NCBI RefSeq assembly: GCF_000972845.2
Contig: NC_040016.1
Coordinates: forward strand, 18,295,732 to 18,359,731
Length of the DNA: 64,000 nt
From: Larimichthys crocea
Lineage: Eukaryota; Chordata; Actinopteri; Sciaenidae
Direction of reading: 5' to 3'
This document shows positions 13,151 through 24,327 of the stretch, piece after piece. Position 1 is the stretch's first letter. Each line of letters opens with the position of its first letter. The notes beneath the pieces were generated by a model. That model saw only the letters and a list, made by a program, of their open reading frames with translations. It had not been told where the DNA came from and made no database searches. A program made the translations under genes and the position numbers.

Positions 13151-13434
13151 GTAAAAGAAATATGTGTGTTAAAAGTGTTGTAATATAAGAGCTTGGTGCT
13201 ATTGTCAGGCTTAAAACTGGGACATTGTTTCAAAGTGCAAGACAATCCTATGTGCAAGACATCAAGAGGAGGTGTTTGCACATAGTCAAAGAAGACCGCC
13301 CTGCAGGGTGAGAGGAAGACAGCACACATCACTTCTCTATTTTTCTCTGTGGTTTTCACAGATGTAATATCAAGTAGTTTACCACTCGAAGTGATCAGCA
13401 GATGCACTGCAAAGCGTCTCTGTGCTCTTTCAGA

Positions 13435-14553
13435 ATGGATGCCTACACTGGCTATGGATTTTACGAAGACAACACCACTGACAGTGGATATTATTACTAT
13501 AATATATATAATAATAACACAGAGGATTGCTCCAGCTCATATCTGCCTGGCTCCAACATTTTCCTGCCCTTACTGTATTGCACCATCTTCATCACCGGCT
13601 TTGTGGGCAACCTCTTTGTGATCTCAGTCACGGGCATCAATGGCAGTAGAGGTGGGCGTCTGGTGGACACATTTGTTGTCAACCTGGCACTGGCTGACCT
13701 CATCTTCGTCCTCTCATTGCCCCTGTGGGCCATCTCTGCCATCCAGAATGGCAACTGGAACTTTGGGCCAGCTGGGGACCTGCTGTGCAAGCTGAGCAGC
13801 TACATCATTGCTGTGAACCGCTTCTCCAACATCTTCTTTCTCACCTGCATGAGTGTTGATCGCTACTTGGCCGTGGTGAAACCGATGGATTCCAGGTACC
13901 TCAGGTCTAGTCGGTGCATTCGGGCCACTTGTGGTGCAGTCTGGTTGATCTCCCTGGTGCTTGGCATCCCATCCCTGGTGTACAGAAGAGTGGAAGAGAT
14001 CGAAGATGGACTGGATGGATCTTTCTGTGTGGAAGAAAACAACTCATCTTTTTTTCTTGGCCTAAGCCTGACCATGGCATTACTCACCTTTATTTTTCCA
14101 TTGTTAATCATCGTCCTCTGCTACGGCACCATCATCATACATCTCAACAAGCACTGTGTTGTTGCTGGAAATCCTCGAACTGAAGCTCGCCGCAGGCATT
14201 CCCTCAAGATGGTCCTCTCCATCATAGTGGTCTTTGTGGTGTCCTGGCTCCCCTTCAACATTTTCAAATTCACAATAATTGTCTCAAAGCTCTCAAATGT
14301 TGAACTCAGTTGCAATGTTGCGTCTTGGGTACGAGAGGGGCTCCGCATCTCATGCGCCCTGGCCTTCCTGAACAGCTGTGTGAATCCTGCCATTTACTTT
14401 TTCCTGGACAATCACTTCAGACGAAGAGCCGTGTTGCTGTTCAAGACCTGCACTAGAAAGTCAAAGTTACTGCACAGCTACAACTCTTCAGCCTCATTCA
14501 CCAATGCTGGCACTTCAGAGAGCATAGGAACAACTGTGAGAACTCAGATTTAG
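13435..14553 (+). CDS. gpr25: G-protein coupled receptor 25 (class A, chemoattractant-like)
   Basis: Intact 372-aa seven-helix receptor, plasma membrane. A Tyr/Asn-rich N-terminus (Tyr 4, 7, 10, 19-22, 25) with sequons at Asn13 and Asn27 precedes TM1 (about 42-66). Then come RLVDTFVVNLALAD into TM2, Cys118 starting TM3 and pairing with the ECL2 Cys, DRY at 142-144, KPM and GIPSLVYR around TM4, SWLPF in TM6, and NSCVNPAIY in TM7 followed by a basic helix 8. RLVDTF, LCKLSS, DRYLAVVK and GIPSLVYR match GPR25 better than the relative GPR15. Human GPR25 is about 361 aa; it has recently been reported to respond to CXCL17, which I recall rather than see. The coding part is one exon. I chose the Met at 13435 because a clean acceptor (gtgctctttcag) ends two bases earlier; the frame stays open to a Met at 13402, a possible alternative start. 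INAVA downstream supports the call. Confidence 0.88.
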   Translation: MDAYTGYGFYEDNTTDSGYYYYNIYNNNTEDCSSSYLPGSNIFLPLLYCTIFITGFVGNLFVISVTGINGSRGGRLVDTFVVNLALADLIFVLSLPLWAISAIQNGNWNFGPAGDLLCKLSSYIIAVNRFSNIFFLTCMSVDRYLAVVKPMDSRYLRSSRCIRATCGAVWLISLVLGIPSLVYRRVEEIEDGLDGSFCVEENNSSFFLGLSLTMALLTFIFPLLIIVLCYGTIIIHLNKHCVVAGNPRTEARRRHSLKMVLSIIVVFVVSWLPFNIFKFTIIVSKLSNVELSCNVASWVREGLRISCALAFLNSCVNPAIYFFLDNHFRRRAVLLFKTCTRKSKLLHSYNSSASFTNAGTSESIGTTVRTQI

Positions 14554-15175
14554 ATGTTCGAGTAGGAGGAGAACATACAACCTGTCTTTAACTTTGAAGG
14601 TAGTAAAGTTATTGTTCTGTTATCCTTCAAGATCTCTGTGACAGCTTATCTTTTGCAGCTCGATCAGGAGAGACTGTGCACGTCTCCCAGGGATGTTTAA
14701 ACATGAACTGAAACAAGAAACATGACAAAGAAAAAGAAAAAAAAAGATTTCCCAGTGTGGTGTTGTACAGCTTTTTCAGTTTCATGTGACGTCATATATT
14801 TCCCGTCTTCTTATTTTCTACAAATATTAAATGTGCTCATGTTATCTTTTGTTATCGTAATTCTTAAGCATTAGTACAATTGCAATAAGTTACAAGTTTA
14901 AAAAGTTTGATAAGTGCTGATAAGTGATAAGTTGCCTATTGCATTAGATTGTGTTTAATATATTAAAGGCAAGCATATAATTATGTTGTTATCTTAAAAT
15001 GTTTGGTGCATGAATAATGTTACAAAATGTCAATGTCAAATGAAATGTATATTGTTGTGATAAAGTTCCATTGCAAAAATAGAAGCTGGTGGTTCCTAGT
15101 TGTTTTATTTGTAATTCCACTACCATAAATCTAAAACTGTGCAACAGTTCAAATCCTTTTTAGCTAGAATAAAAA
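14554..15175 (+). other. Probable GPR25 3' UTR
   Basis: AT-rich sequence after the stop, with a variant polyadenylation signal ATTAAA at 14826-14831 and AATAAA at 15168-15173. Which one is used cannot be told. Confidence 0.45.
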
Positions 15176-15240
15176 TGACAGAAATCTGCAGAAAAACTAG
15201 TTAATTAAGGATGACAGAATTATGATTTAACTGAGTCATA

Positions 15241-15268
15241 ATAAAATAATAATAATAATAATAATATA
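15241..15268. repeat. (AAT)n microsatellite
   Basis: AAT trinucleotide array of about eight units in AT-rich DNA. Confidence 0.85.
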
Positions 15269-15269
15269 T

Positions 15270-17220
15270 CACTCAATTTTAGGCACATGTCACCATGTGA
15301 TTTAATTTTATTATAATATGAAAAAGAAGTCACACCTCAAATGTTTATAATAATCCTTTCCATAATTAAAATGCAGATATGAAAGCTTTACAGTACATTT
15401 GAGTTATTGCACTTTTTGATAAATTATTAGCCACCTAACTCAAAGCTAAGAAATCCTTCCTATGCTGCCTATTGTGGAGATAAATTAGCTATTCATTTTA
15501 CATTTTGCTTTTTTTGTTTGTTTGTTTTGATGCAAATACATCAATAATACAAATACAGTATCACATGTCAAATGCACATGATGTATTGATATTTCCAGTG
15601 CTGGTATGATAATGCAAAAGTACACCAAAATAATACCAGCAGAAGAAATATCTGGATATGATGACGGCTCTTTGTGCCACTCTTTAATAAAAATGTGGAA
15701 ACAGAATGAAGAATAATGAAACTATTTCTAAATTAAATACACACAGCTTTGCAAAAAAATTAAAAATAAAACAGGTAAAAGTCAAATGAATGAAAATGAA
15801 AATGTAACAGTAACAAAATTAATAACAAAAAGCTGCATTTCCTTGATGAAGGCTGTGTGTTTTAACTTTTGAAAAACACGTTGGCGGCTTACTCCAACTT
15901 CTTGACCTCTCACTCACTTCACGTGTGATATGACTATCGTGAGATAATTTTTCTGGCTTGCAGTGTTAACACAGAGGACAATGGAAATTTAAACACATCA
16001 TGCAGACACTTCTGTGTAAATGCAAGTGAGGTGTGAAATGATGTCATTTATGTTTTTCACCCACACGTGAGATTTGCAAGATACAACAAGAATACAAAGA
16101 GAATCATGAGAACCAGTCTCGCTTATGCATACAAGGAGCAACAGGAAACAACATACTGTAGAGCAGAATGGTTATAATTATCACATGAAGTCAGACAGCA
16201 TCTCAAAACATAAAAAGGGGCCCACTGGCAGCAATAGATCGTATCTAGTTGAGGTCTTCAACAAAAGTCTTCAGTGTACAACAGCAGGAAAACAACTGGC
16301 AGTTCAGATCTGACAGGTAGAATAGAAAGCATTTTTACCGACACGAACCTTTGCCTGGTCTTTTCATATGAATGTTTTAAACTTCTGAGAATAAAACATA
16401 TTCAGGGGAAGTCACATATACTGAAAGTTCAAATGTTCATGCATGCCTACCTGTTTTTCAGTTCTCTATGTGAATCAGAGGGTAGAAGAAAACCCGGTTA
16501 GGTGCCAGACCATGGGTGCACGAGGTCAGCAGTTTCCATCTCCTGCTTGAAAAAGTAGTCTTAATGACTTAAAGACAAGGTTTTCGAACAACACTGTTTC
16601 GACACTAACACAAACAACCCAGCTGTGTTTGGTATTAAATACAAGACAGACAGTAGTAGTGTAGATTTTAAAGAATGCACTTGCATGAACACTAAATGAA
16701 CAAAACGAGTCCTACTAGAAAAACATACGTGCTGGCTCGCAAATTCAAGAACAGAGAATGGAAAGTTGCTCATTCGTAACTATGACACATAATTTGATGT
16801 CTAAGAAATCGATGTTCTTCAGGATGGACAAGTTGAAATAAATGCATCAGAGCGTTCTCTGTTTTTAAATTTTTAACAATAACATGACATTTTAAGTTTA
16901 AAGTTTAAAGGGAACGGTTTCCAAATTTATTTTAGATGTATGACTAAAATTAAGTTATTCTCAGCAACAGTAAAAAATTAATTTATTCTCACTGTTGAGG
17001 ATTGGTTTTTGACTTAATAGCAAAGTAAATGCAGTTGAATTTTGAGTCATGACTTTTGAGTCATAGATTTCGTACACTTTATGCAGTAAAACCTCTAAAA
17101 GCAAAACTACTATCAGATGGGTGACTTGACACAAAATCTGATCAAATGGTGGTCTGGATTTGAGTCAGTTTAGGGGTGTTTGATGTTAAAGTGTTTACCT
17201 GAGAATGCAGCAGTTCACAG
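15270..17220. other. Non-coding stretch, nothing recognised
   Basis: AT-rich, with no gene or clear element seen. Confidence 0.5.
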
Positions 17221-17221
17221 C

Positions 17222-17335
17222 TTCACATATACTCACAAACAGGGGAAGGGCGATGCCAGGCAGCGCTGAGGTTTAGAGAACTGCTCAGGGTCACTTCAGG
17301 AGCCAAGGGTTCAAACCACCAAACCCGAGATGACA
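17222..17335 (-). repeat. SINE-like fragment
   Basis: Read on the minus strand, GGTTTGAACCCTTGGCTCCT is followed by words resembling the fish SINE phrase with 'CCTTGAGCAAG...CTGAACC' (here decayed to CCCTGAGCAGTTCTCTAAACC). A related fragment lies at about 51110-51250. The similarity is by recognition only. Confidence 0.45.
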
Positions 17336-17582
17336 ACAACAGCAGCTGAGTGGGTAGGAGGTTTTTCACAAAGATGAAATACAATAATGTTATTATATGA
17401 AGATTCATTTTTGTTTTTACACAGATGATTGATTTATACTTTTACTATAACAGGTGTGATCTGAGTGAGTTCAGAGAGGAGTGTTCCATCGCAAATATTT
17501 TCTTCGCTGACGATGTGATGTGATACGTTAAAACAAGTAATTAGTTAAAGTATTTGTCTCCAAATGTTCAAAGCACATGTTG

Positions 17583-17725
17583 TGTATATATATATATATA
17601 TAGATATATAAATCTAAACTGACTGGCTGAATTATTAAGAAATATATATTTGAAAACTATGTTAAACTTTGGTTGTTGGTTGTTATTCATTTATATATAT
17701 ATATGTATATATGTATATATATATA
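17583..17725. repeat. (TA)n tracts
   Basis: Two TA-rich arrays (about 17586-17610 and 17692-17725) separated by AT-rich DNA. Confidence 0.85.
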
Positions 17726-17729
17726 AAGA

Positions 17730-18895
17730 TAAGATATAAAATAAATCCTTTAGTGTAGAAAAATGACATGACCGTTATCCTGCCAGTCTGGTACACACAA
17801 AGTGAAAGGTCTGACCTTGGCACTCAGACATTATCAGTGGGCGGCTGTCAAGTTTCTGTGACTGTTTAACACAGAGACTGGCAATGTTCTCACAGACCTA
17901 CTGCAGCTCTTTCTTCTGTCGGCTTTTCCACAACAGCCACATCAATCAAGAAACTTGCCTTCAGCTTGCGAAATGGGTATTGTAACTGTTCAGGGCACGG
18001 TTAAATACCAGTAGCAATTAAATTAAGTAACAGTAAAGGTATATATATAAATCTATAAGACCTGGGAGATATATTAACATTATATTGACTGACTCACTGA
18101 CACCAGAGAATTTGTTGGTCATTGGAAAATGTTCCTGGTTTTCTGGTGTTTAAAGCCACACTACATAACATTTGTAAGAAGAAGTTTCTTTTCTCTATAC
18201 AAATATCACTTACCGGAAATTTTAAACATTGCCCAAGCACAGCACTAACTGTTTAATCAGCAACATGCTGAACGGTAACCACATTACATTACCACACAGT
18301 AATCATGCCAACACTGCACCAACTTTTAGATCAAATGTGGTCTCCTTGTTTCTTAAATATACAGCTACCAAAAATGAGCTACACATGCAATCAGCTGAGG
18401 AAAGGGAAAAGAAAGGTTTACATGTCAAAATAGATATTTATTTCCGCCTGTTCTGGGGGCAAACTTGATTTTTGGTAAGACATTTAAACAGATAACCTGA
18501 TTAAGCGTCATGTTATAACTGACTATTGTCATTTATAGGCAAACAAAACTAAAACGTTCTCCTTCAAATCGAAGAGACATTAAATATGTCAAAGTACATT
18601 GGTTTCAGATCTACTGAAAACAACTGACTGCCTGGAAGAGAAAACCACACATGTGGTTTAATGTTGTTTCTGACAAGCAGCTCTTGAAACGTGGATGCTT
18701 TGATTAAAAAACAATCCTAGTTTACCCTTAGATGATGAGACCTACATATGTAGGTCAAAAGCCACATTGTCACAAAACATCATGCGATTTTAGTTGAAAC
18801 AGTTTTACGTATTATACAGCATTGTAGCTTTATTGTAATTTCAATATTACCAAATCGGGGCAGATCACTTTTTGAAGGTTTCAGTCTTGTCTCGG
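17730..18895. other. Non-coding stretch, nothing recognised
   Basis: AT-rich sequence up to the left edge of the large duplication. No gene is recognised. Confidence 0.5.
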
Positions 18896-19147
18896 ACAAA
18901 GAGGACTCTGGACTTTACAGCTGTGGGGGTATCATCAGTGTTTCCACATTTTTCACTTATTAATGTTTAGTTTGTCCCACCACAGTTTGATAATTAACTG
19001 AATACTTTTACACTTTAAAAAGTCATTCCACATTCTGTAGTTATAAAGCAAACACCTGTGTGATACAGAAAAATTAAGAGGACAGGAGAGGTCATTAAAA
19101 AAAGAAATCAAATGACACCAATAACCTGACTCATTTCTAGTTTTAAA

Positions 19148-19157
19148 NNNNNNNNNN
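19148..19157. other. Assembly gap (10 N)
   Basis: Ten N inside copy A. Against copy B (about 25905-25912) the bases on either side abut with essentially nothing missing, so the true gap size is probably about zero. Confidence 0.97.
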
Positions 19158-20153
19158 ACTTTGGTCACTGTTAAGGGCTGTTAGCCTCTCCTTCACACGC
19201 AGTGCTAGAAAGTGATGTCAGTGACTGTATCTGCAAAACAGCATCCAAAAGAAACCACAGCAGTTGTAAATCCTGCAATACGCTGACTGAGAGCTGCAAG
19301 GTGTATACCTCACACAAAGAGACATATCTGAGACTATGAATGTCTGGTCTTGGTCTTGATTGGTTTCAACCCTTAAAGTCTTGGTCTTGTCTCAGTCTTG
19401 ATACATTTTTAACTTGGTCTTGGGTTTAGCTCGGTCTTGACTACACTGAATGACGTTATGAGCTATATGTCAGTAGTAATATACATACACATACACCATA
19501 TATATCTATATATGTATATGTAGAGGTTAGACTAAAATAAACTAGTTGAGAAGCAGAAATGTGAAGTTAACATACCAGAATAAAGATTTTTTTTGTTTGT
19601 AAATAGCTTGCACATTAGATTAGAAAGAATAGTGATTAGTTTCATTCTTTTATTTGTCTTGTAATGCTGATATTTACGCAAAGTGCCCATTTGAGTGACA
19701 GTGGCTATTAGCTTGAATATTTTGCTTAATAATGAACATCAGTAGATTTTTAACGGCCTGACATGTCCATATCTATCTAGGCTACAAGTATTTTTTATTT
19801 TAATGTATGCATTCAAATAAGGCTACTTTTGTGTTGTTTTTATCACATTCCCTGTAAACTTTATGAAGGATTAGTGTTTTCTCTTTTCCTACTGACTCCT
19901 TTGCAGGTTAGTGTTGTGTGCAGACACTAATGTGACAATTAATAAATCAAAAGAAGTATTTGGACACTTTAATTACACGTGCACACGCTGGACCGTGTTT
20001 TGGTGGAAGATCACGTGGTTTACAGGATTAAATGTCTGTGTGACGCACTGCCGCCGTCTCGTGGCTGAAATAAAGAAGAAAACGAGGCTACTTTTTGGCT
20101 ACTTCGTACGAGTTGCCTTTTTTAGTCAGAAAAAATAGACAATGAAGCGTTTT

Positions 20154-20540
20154 TGACGTCATATTCCGATGAATAAGCGTCACCCGGTGTTGCTGCCGGT
20201 AAACCGCCCACACAGCACCGGAGAAGCGGATGACCCGTGCTGAGTTCACGGGCCCCATTTTAAACTCGTGTTTTCTATAACTGTGTTTCTAATGCAACTT
20301 TAAGTCTTTTAACAGCAGCGACACCTTGCTTAAGATATTAATGAATTAATTAAACAGTAACATTGAGGTGTGTCAGGCAACTCCACCCTGTGTTGTTATT
20401 GAACTTCATAACTTAGATTAACACGCATGCATTGTACACGTCGCCTTGCCGGAAACGCGGTTACCATGGCAAACGCTTGATGTTGTCGGTTCTCTCGCGT
20501 TTCCGACAGTACGTGAAGGCAGCACGGGGGGCATTGAAGT
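20154..20540 (+). promoter_or_regulatory. Promoter-like block, copy A (CRE plus RFX X-box)
   Basis: A CpG-containing stretch in AT-rich DNA. It has a palindromic CRE TGACGTCA at 20154-20161 and an X-box-like GTTACCATGGCAAAC at 20460-20474 (RFX half sites separated by AT). It lies upstream of a candidate first exon ending in a good donor. I infer a promoter, most likely of the next + strand gene, INAVA. Promoter identity is inference; the motifs are directly visible. Confidence 0.5.
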
Positions 20541-20629
20541 AGCCTCTCCAGCAAAAAAAAAAGAAAAGAAAAAAGTTACATTTGATCAGTTAAACGTTGT
20601 TTTAACGTTTGTGCTGACGGTTTATCGCG

Positions 20630-20795
20630 TCGTTTAGACAACAGAGACTCAACGTGAGACTTTGTGTTGTTTACTTCAGCTCTTTGGTCAATGTAACCAG
20701 AGATAAACCTCCAACTGAAATCTGGGAGAGCCAGTGGAGAGCAGATTGTATGGATGCGATGGGGCACGATGCTAGCCTGCTAACGAGCTGCTAAG
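20630..20795 (+). other. Candidate non-coding first exon, copy A
   Basis: The sequence ending CTGCTAAG is followed by a strong donor GTAAGAG at 20796. It contains no long frame, fitting a 5' UTR exon. The 5' boundary is unknown. The next acceptor in the INAVA gene model is at 34406/34407. Confidence 0.35.
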
Positions 20796-21079
20796 GTAAG
20801 AGACTTTGTAAACTGTGAATGTTTTGTATTTAATGCTGCTTAACATTTAAAAATAAAATGTTCTGAGAGCGATAGTTTCAAAGTGTGGTGAAGAAGAGAC
20901 ACTAAAGCGACTTAACTAAACTGTGAGAAACCTTCAGAGTCGAGGCCCACGGCTGAAAGAGGCTGAGAGAGCGAACAGAGAATAATTAACAATAACACAA
21001 CTTATTTAGTTTTATTCAACTCTAGTTATTCACACTAGACAACAGTCATGAAAAAGAAGCAGTCCCAGTTCCTACGGCT

Positions 21080-21465
21080 TCACATACTTCACCCATATAA
21101 TAAATAAAAACATAAAATTGATTAAAAGATAATGAAAATAAAATAAAATAATAACGAAGAAGAATATAAGAAAATAAAAAATAAAAAAAAATGATAAAAA
21201 ATAAAATGTATTTAAAAATTGATAATAAATAGAAATAAAATAATAAAAAAGAAAAAGAAAATAGATAAAAAAATTGATAAAATAAAACATTAATTGTTTA
21301 AAAAAAGATAAATAAATGAAATAAAATATAAAAAGAGAAATAATAATAAAATAGATAATAATAAAAACTAAAATTGATTCAAAAACAAAATAAAAAGTAG
21401 AAGTAAAAAAGTAAAACACAATAGTATAATAAAAAAAAATAGATAAAGTAATAAAAACACAACAA
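21080..21465. repeat. A-rich low-complexity tract, copy A
   Basis: Almost only A and T, in words such as AAATAAAAT. The minus-strand open frame of about 115 codons across it encodes Phe/Ile/Tyr runs and is an artefact of composition. Confidence 0.85.
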
Positions 21466-23667
21466 CAAAATAGTCACACAGCAGTTTTGAGATGGTTGTG
21501 CACTTTGACGTCTAGAAACTCTATTAAAGGTTTCTCAAACTCCGCCGTCCTTCCCCTGGTTATAGAAGTCAGTTTTTCCCAACACAATATAAGATGCCGT
21601 CCCTTATCCACCACATGTGTCGAGACAAGACACAGTGATCATCCTAGTCCAAAGTCAATTAAAGCTGACTGTTTTACTCTGGGTATCTTTCTATACATCA
21701 TCTGACACTTGGTTCAACACTAAAAGTCGTGCCAACTTTGTGTTTTGTTGTCACGTTGTTTTTTAGTGTTCAGATGAACATTACAGGTGGTTTTGTTCTT
21801 CATTGTCAGGTAACATGGAGGGGTTTTTTTTCTAGGTGAATTGTGACATTTTTCTGGATGTGTCTGTATAAATAGAGAAGCAAAGTTTATTAGACCATCA
21901 TAAAATGAATGAAGTTATCTGATTGCACTGAGCGGCAGAGAAGTTCTGAGCCTGCAACATCCTCTTTCATTAGAAACCACACCTGAGAGGAACAATGGCA
22001 GGACTTCATGCTGTCTTGCACACATTAACTAGTTTTAACAGTATACTACCTATATGACACATCTTTACTAAATGGTTGTTAGGAGGCACATTGAAACCTG
22101 ATCATCTGTTCTGACTTTAATCTCTCTAGAGGTTTTCTCCAGTGCAGCAGCCCTATTAGTCGGTGACTGATTCCTGTGCATTGAGATATCTCCCCTCTAA
22201 CATTCCTGACTATTGACCTGAGGGCAAGGAGACCAAAGTGGCTTAACCCCCTGAAACCTCACTGACCTGCTGCTGCTGGGACAGTCATTACAGACTCATG
22301 CTGTGCAGCAAACTGTGTCCAAATCCATAAATTGTAGTAGAGACCAAAGTTTCCAGAGATGCCAATATGTCAGGTTACGGCTTCAATGAGTTCTGAGTAA
22401 TCTGATTGTTTTCCTATTTTAAAGCTATATATATATAATATAAGTCTCCCTCTCTGTAACGGTGTTGATGTGTTTAAGCTTGTTCACTCCCAGCCACAGT
22501 TTTGGGGCTTGGCCACGGTTTTGAATAGACTTGATTTCGCCGTGGTGCACAAACTTCTAATTCACTAATCCACATCAGACACGCCACATCTTGCTCATTT
22601 GAGGTGCATGTAGTATTTTTTTTTTTTTTTCACGTCTTATTATAGCCAATTAAAGCCTTGAGGCAACATAAAGCTTAAGCTGGCTGCGTTCAGAGCGAGA
22701 GCTGCTTTGTTTGCCTTTTTAAAGCGTAGGATTTGCAGTGCATTAGTGTAACTTTATAGCACTTTTTTTTTTTTACCTTATTTAGCGTCATTACAGTGGA
22801 ATAATCTATTAACACCTGGTTGAAGAACCAAGCTGCAAAATATTGAGGGATTGTGATCCCCTGGCAGCGATGGCTCTGCACACTGGCAGCAGTAGTCTAG
22901 CCGTACACTTATAAAGGACTCAGGAATGTAAAGAATTTGTTTTGCCAGCTGTGTGTTGGCTACACAAAGCCCTCTCTCGTCTCCCAGGGGCCGCTGGTTT
23001 ATATAAACTACCCATGACATCCACCAACTGGCTGCGTTAAACGCTGGACGAGCGTCCGTGTTGAACATCAGTGTAGTGGGAAGCTGTTTTTAACTGGTGT
23101 TCACACCAGCACGTTGAACTTATCTGCACATTTGCTGTAATTACATTACAAGTGAAGTGTGTGAACTTCTCTTCAGCTCCTCTTAAAAAGACCAGTACTC
23201 CAGCACTGTGTATAACCACTTACTGTAGTTCCCCGAAACGGAAGAGATTGTTGCACTTCCCTGATATCTGATTTTAGGTCATCAAACTGCTTGCTATGCA
23301 GCCTGTTTACTCAAGACGTGGCTGCTGTTCTGGTGACCTTTATTTAAGTACACCTATCTGAAACTACTGCAATCTAATGCAACAGATGCAATAAACTTTC
23401 TGGGTTTTTTTTTAAAAGTGTTTGAGAAGCTGTTGATTCAGCTTTGCGTGATCATGTGTGAACACATCTTTGCATTTCTGTACTTCAGTGTCTGATCTTT
23501 GTCTGATCAGCTGACGTGCGTTAATATCAATCGATCAGTTGTGTTTTCCATTTTTGGCCTTGCTGATTACTTTACTATATACATTACTACATTGCGACGC
23601 TTTATCCAAGCGACTTACAGAGGATCTATTGGTAAAGTTATTGGTGGTTTAGGCTGCCAGTGCCCAC

Positions 23668-24327
23668 TAGGGATGGGAGTTGATAAGATTTTACGATTCT
23701 GCTTAACGATTCGATTCTTTATCGATTCATTTGGGAAAAAAGGAAAACAAACAGTTTGATCAGCATCAACTTTGTTTAGTTAGAAGTATCACGACCTTAC
23801 AAAACCAACAGTCAAAGAGGCTCACAGCCTATACGATGTGTAACTGTGGCAAGAAGCACATCGCGCTAACATGGTAGGAGTGTGTTACGTACCAGAGTTC
23901 ACTTCCGTAGTAACAGAGCAGAGGTGGTCATGCCTGACAAAACACAACATTCATTTAAAAATATTGCATGTTGTGGGCGCAAATGTTTCTGCATGTTCGT
24001 CGTGTTCCCTCCCAACACCGTTATCTCCACTTTGCAATGATTGCAAGTCGCCCTGTTGCGTCTTTTTTGGTAAAATGCAGCCAAATTTGGAGCGTTGAAC
24101 CGAGTGGGTGCCATTGTTTACTACTGATTGCACTGACGTGCGAAACTTGCGTAAGTTACATGCCGTAATTAGTCGTGCTTGCTGGATTGAGTGTGCGAAC
24201 TTCTTGAGGAAGTTATGTGACGTATTCGGCTTTCTGAAATCGATAAGAGAATCGTTAGATAAACTGCCACGAATTGAAACACACAGACCGGTTCTCAACA
24301 AGAACCGGTTCTCGCTTCCCCTCCCTA
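23668..24327. mobile_element. Decayed hAT-type DNA transposon, copy A
   Basis: Bounded by TAGGGATGGGAG at the left and a decayed CTTCCCCTCCCTA at the right, with the TTATCGATTC and AACCGGTTCTC words usual near ends of hAT-like fish elements. It corresponds to the better preserved element at 30565-31244. The interior encodes a BED zinc-finger remnant on the minus strand. Confidence 0.65.
23899..24114 (-). pseudogene. hAT transposase N-terminal BED finger remnant, copy A
   Basis: The frame starts MAPTRF and carries ATCNHC followed by NMQKHLRPQHA, the Cys-x2-Cys and His-x-x-x-x-His arrangement of a BED zinc finger at a hAT transposase N-terminus. The linker before the first Cys pair is frameshifted relative to copy B. 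No catalytic RNase H-like domain follows, so it is non-functional as a transposase. Confidence 0.65.

Noticed and set aside
1..13400. Search for a microRNA (for example the miR-181 seed region known from human 1q32) and for tRNA genes
   Set aside because: No matching mature-miRNA word or tRNA A/B box pair with cloverleaf potential was seen by eye; covariance-model searches would be decisive.
19911..20138. 75-codon frame present in both copies of the large repeat (also 26697-26933)
   Set aside because: Frames diverge through indels between copies, and the sequence contains a phrase common in fish non-coding DNA (CCGCCGTCTCGTGGCTGAAA); it is not evidence for a gene.
21072..21419. 115-codon hydrophobic frame on - strand
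   Set aside because: It is the translation of an A-rich tract (Phe/Ile/Tyr runs); the parallel tract in copy B is frameshifted.
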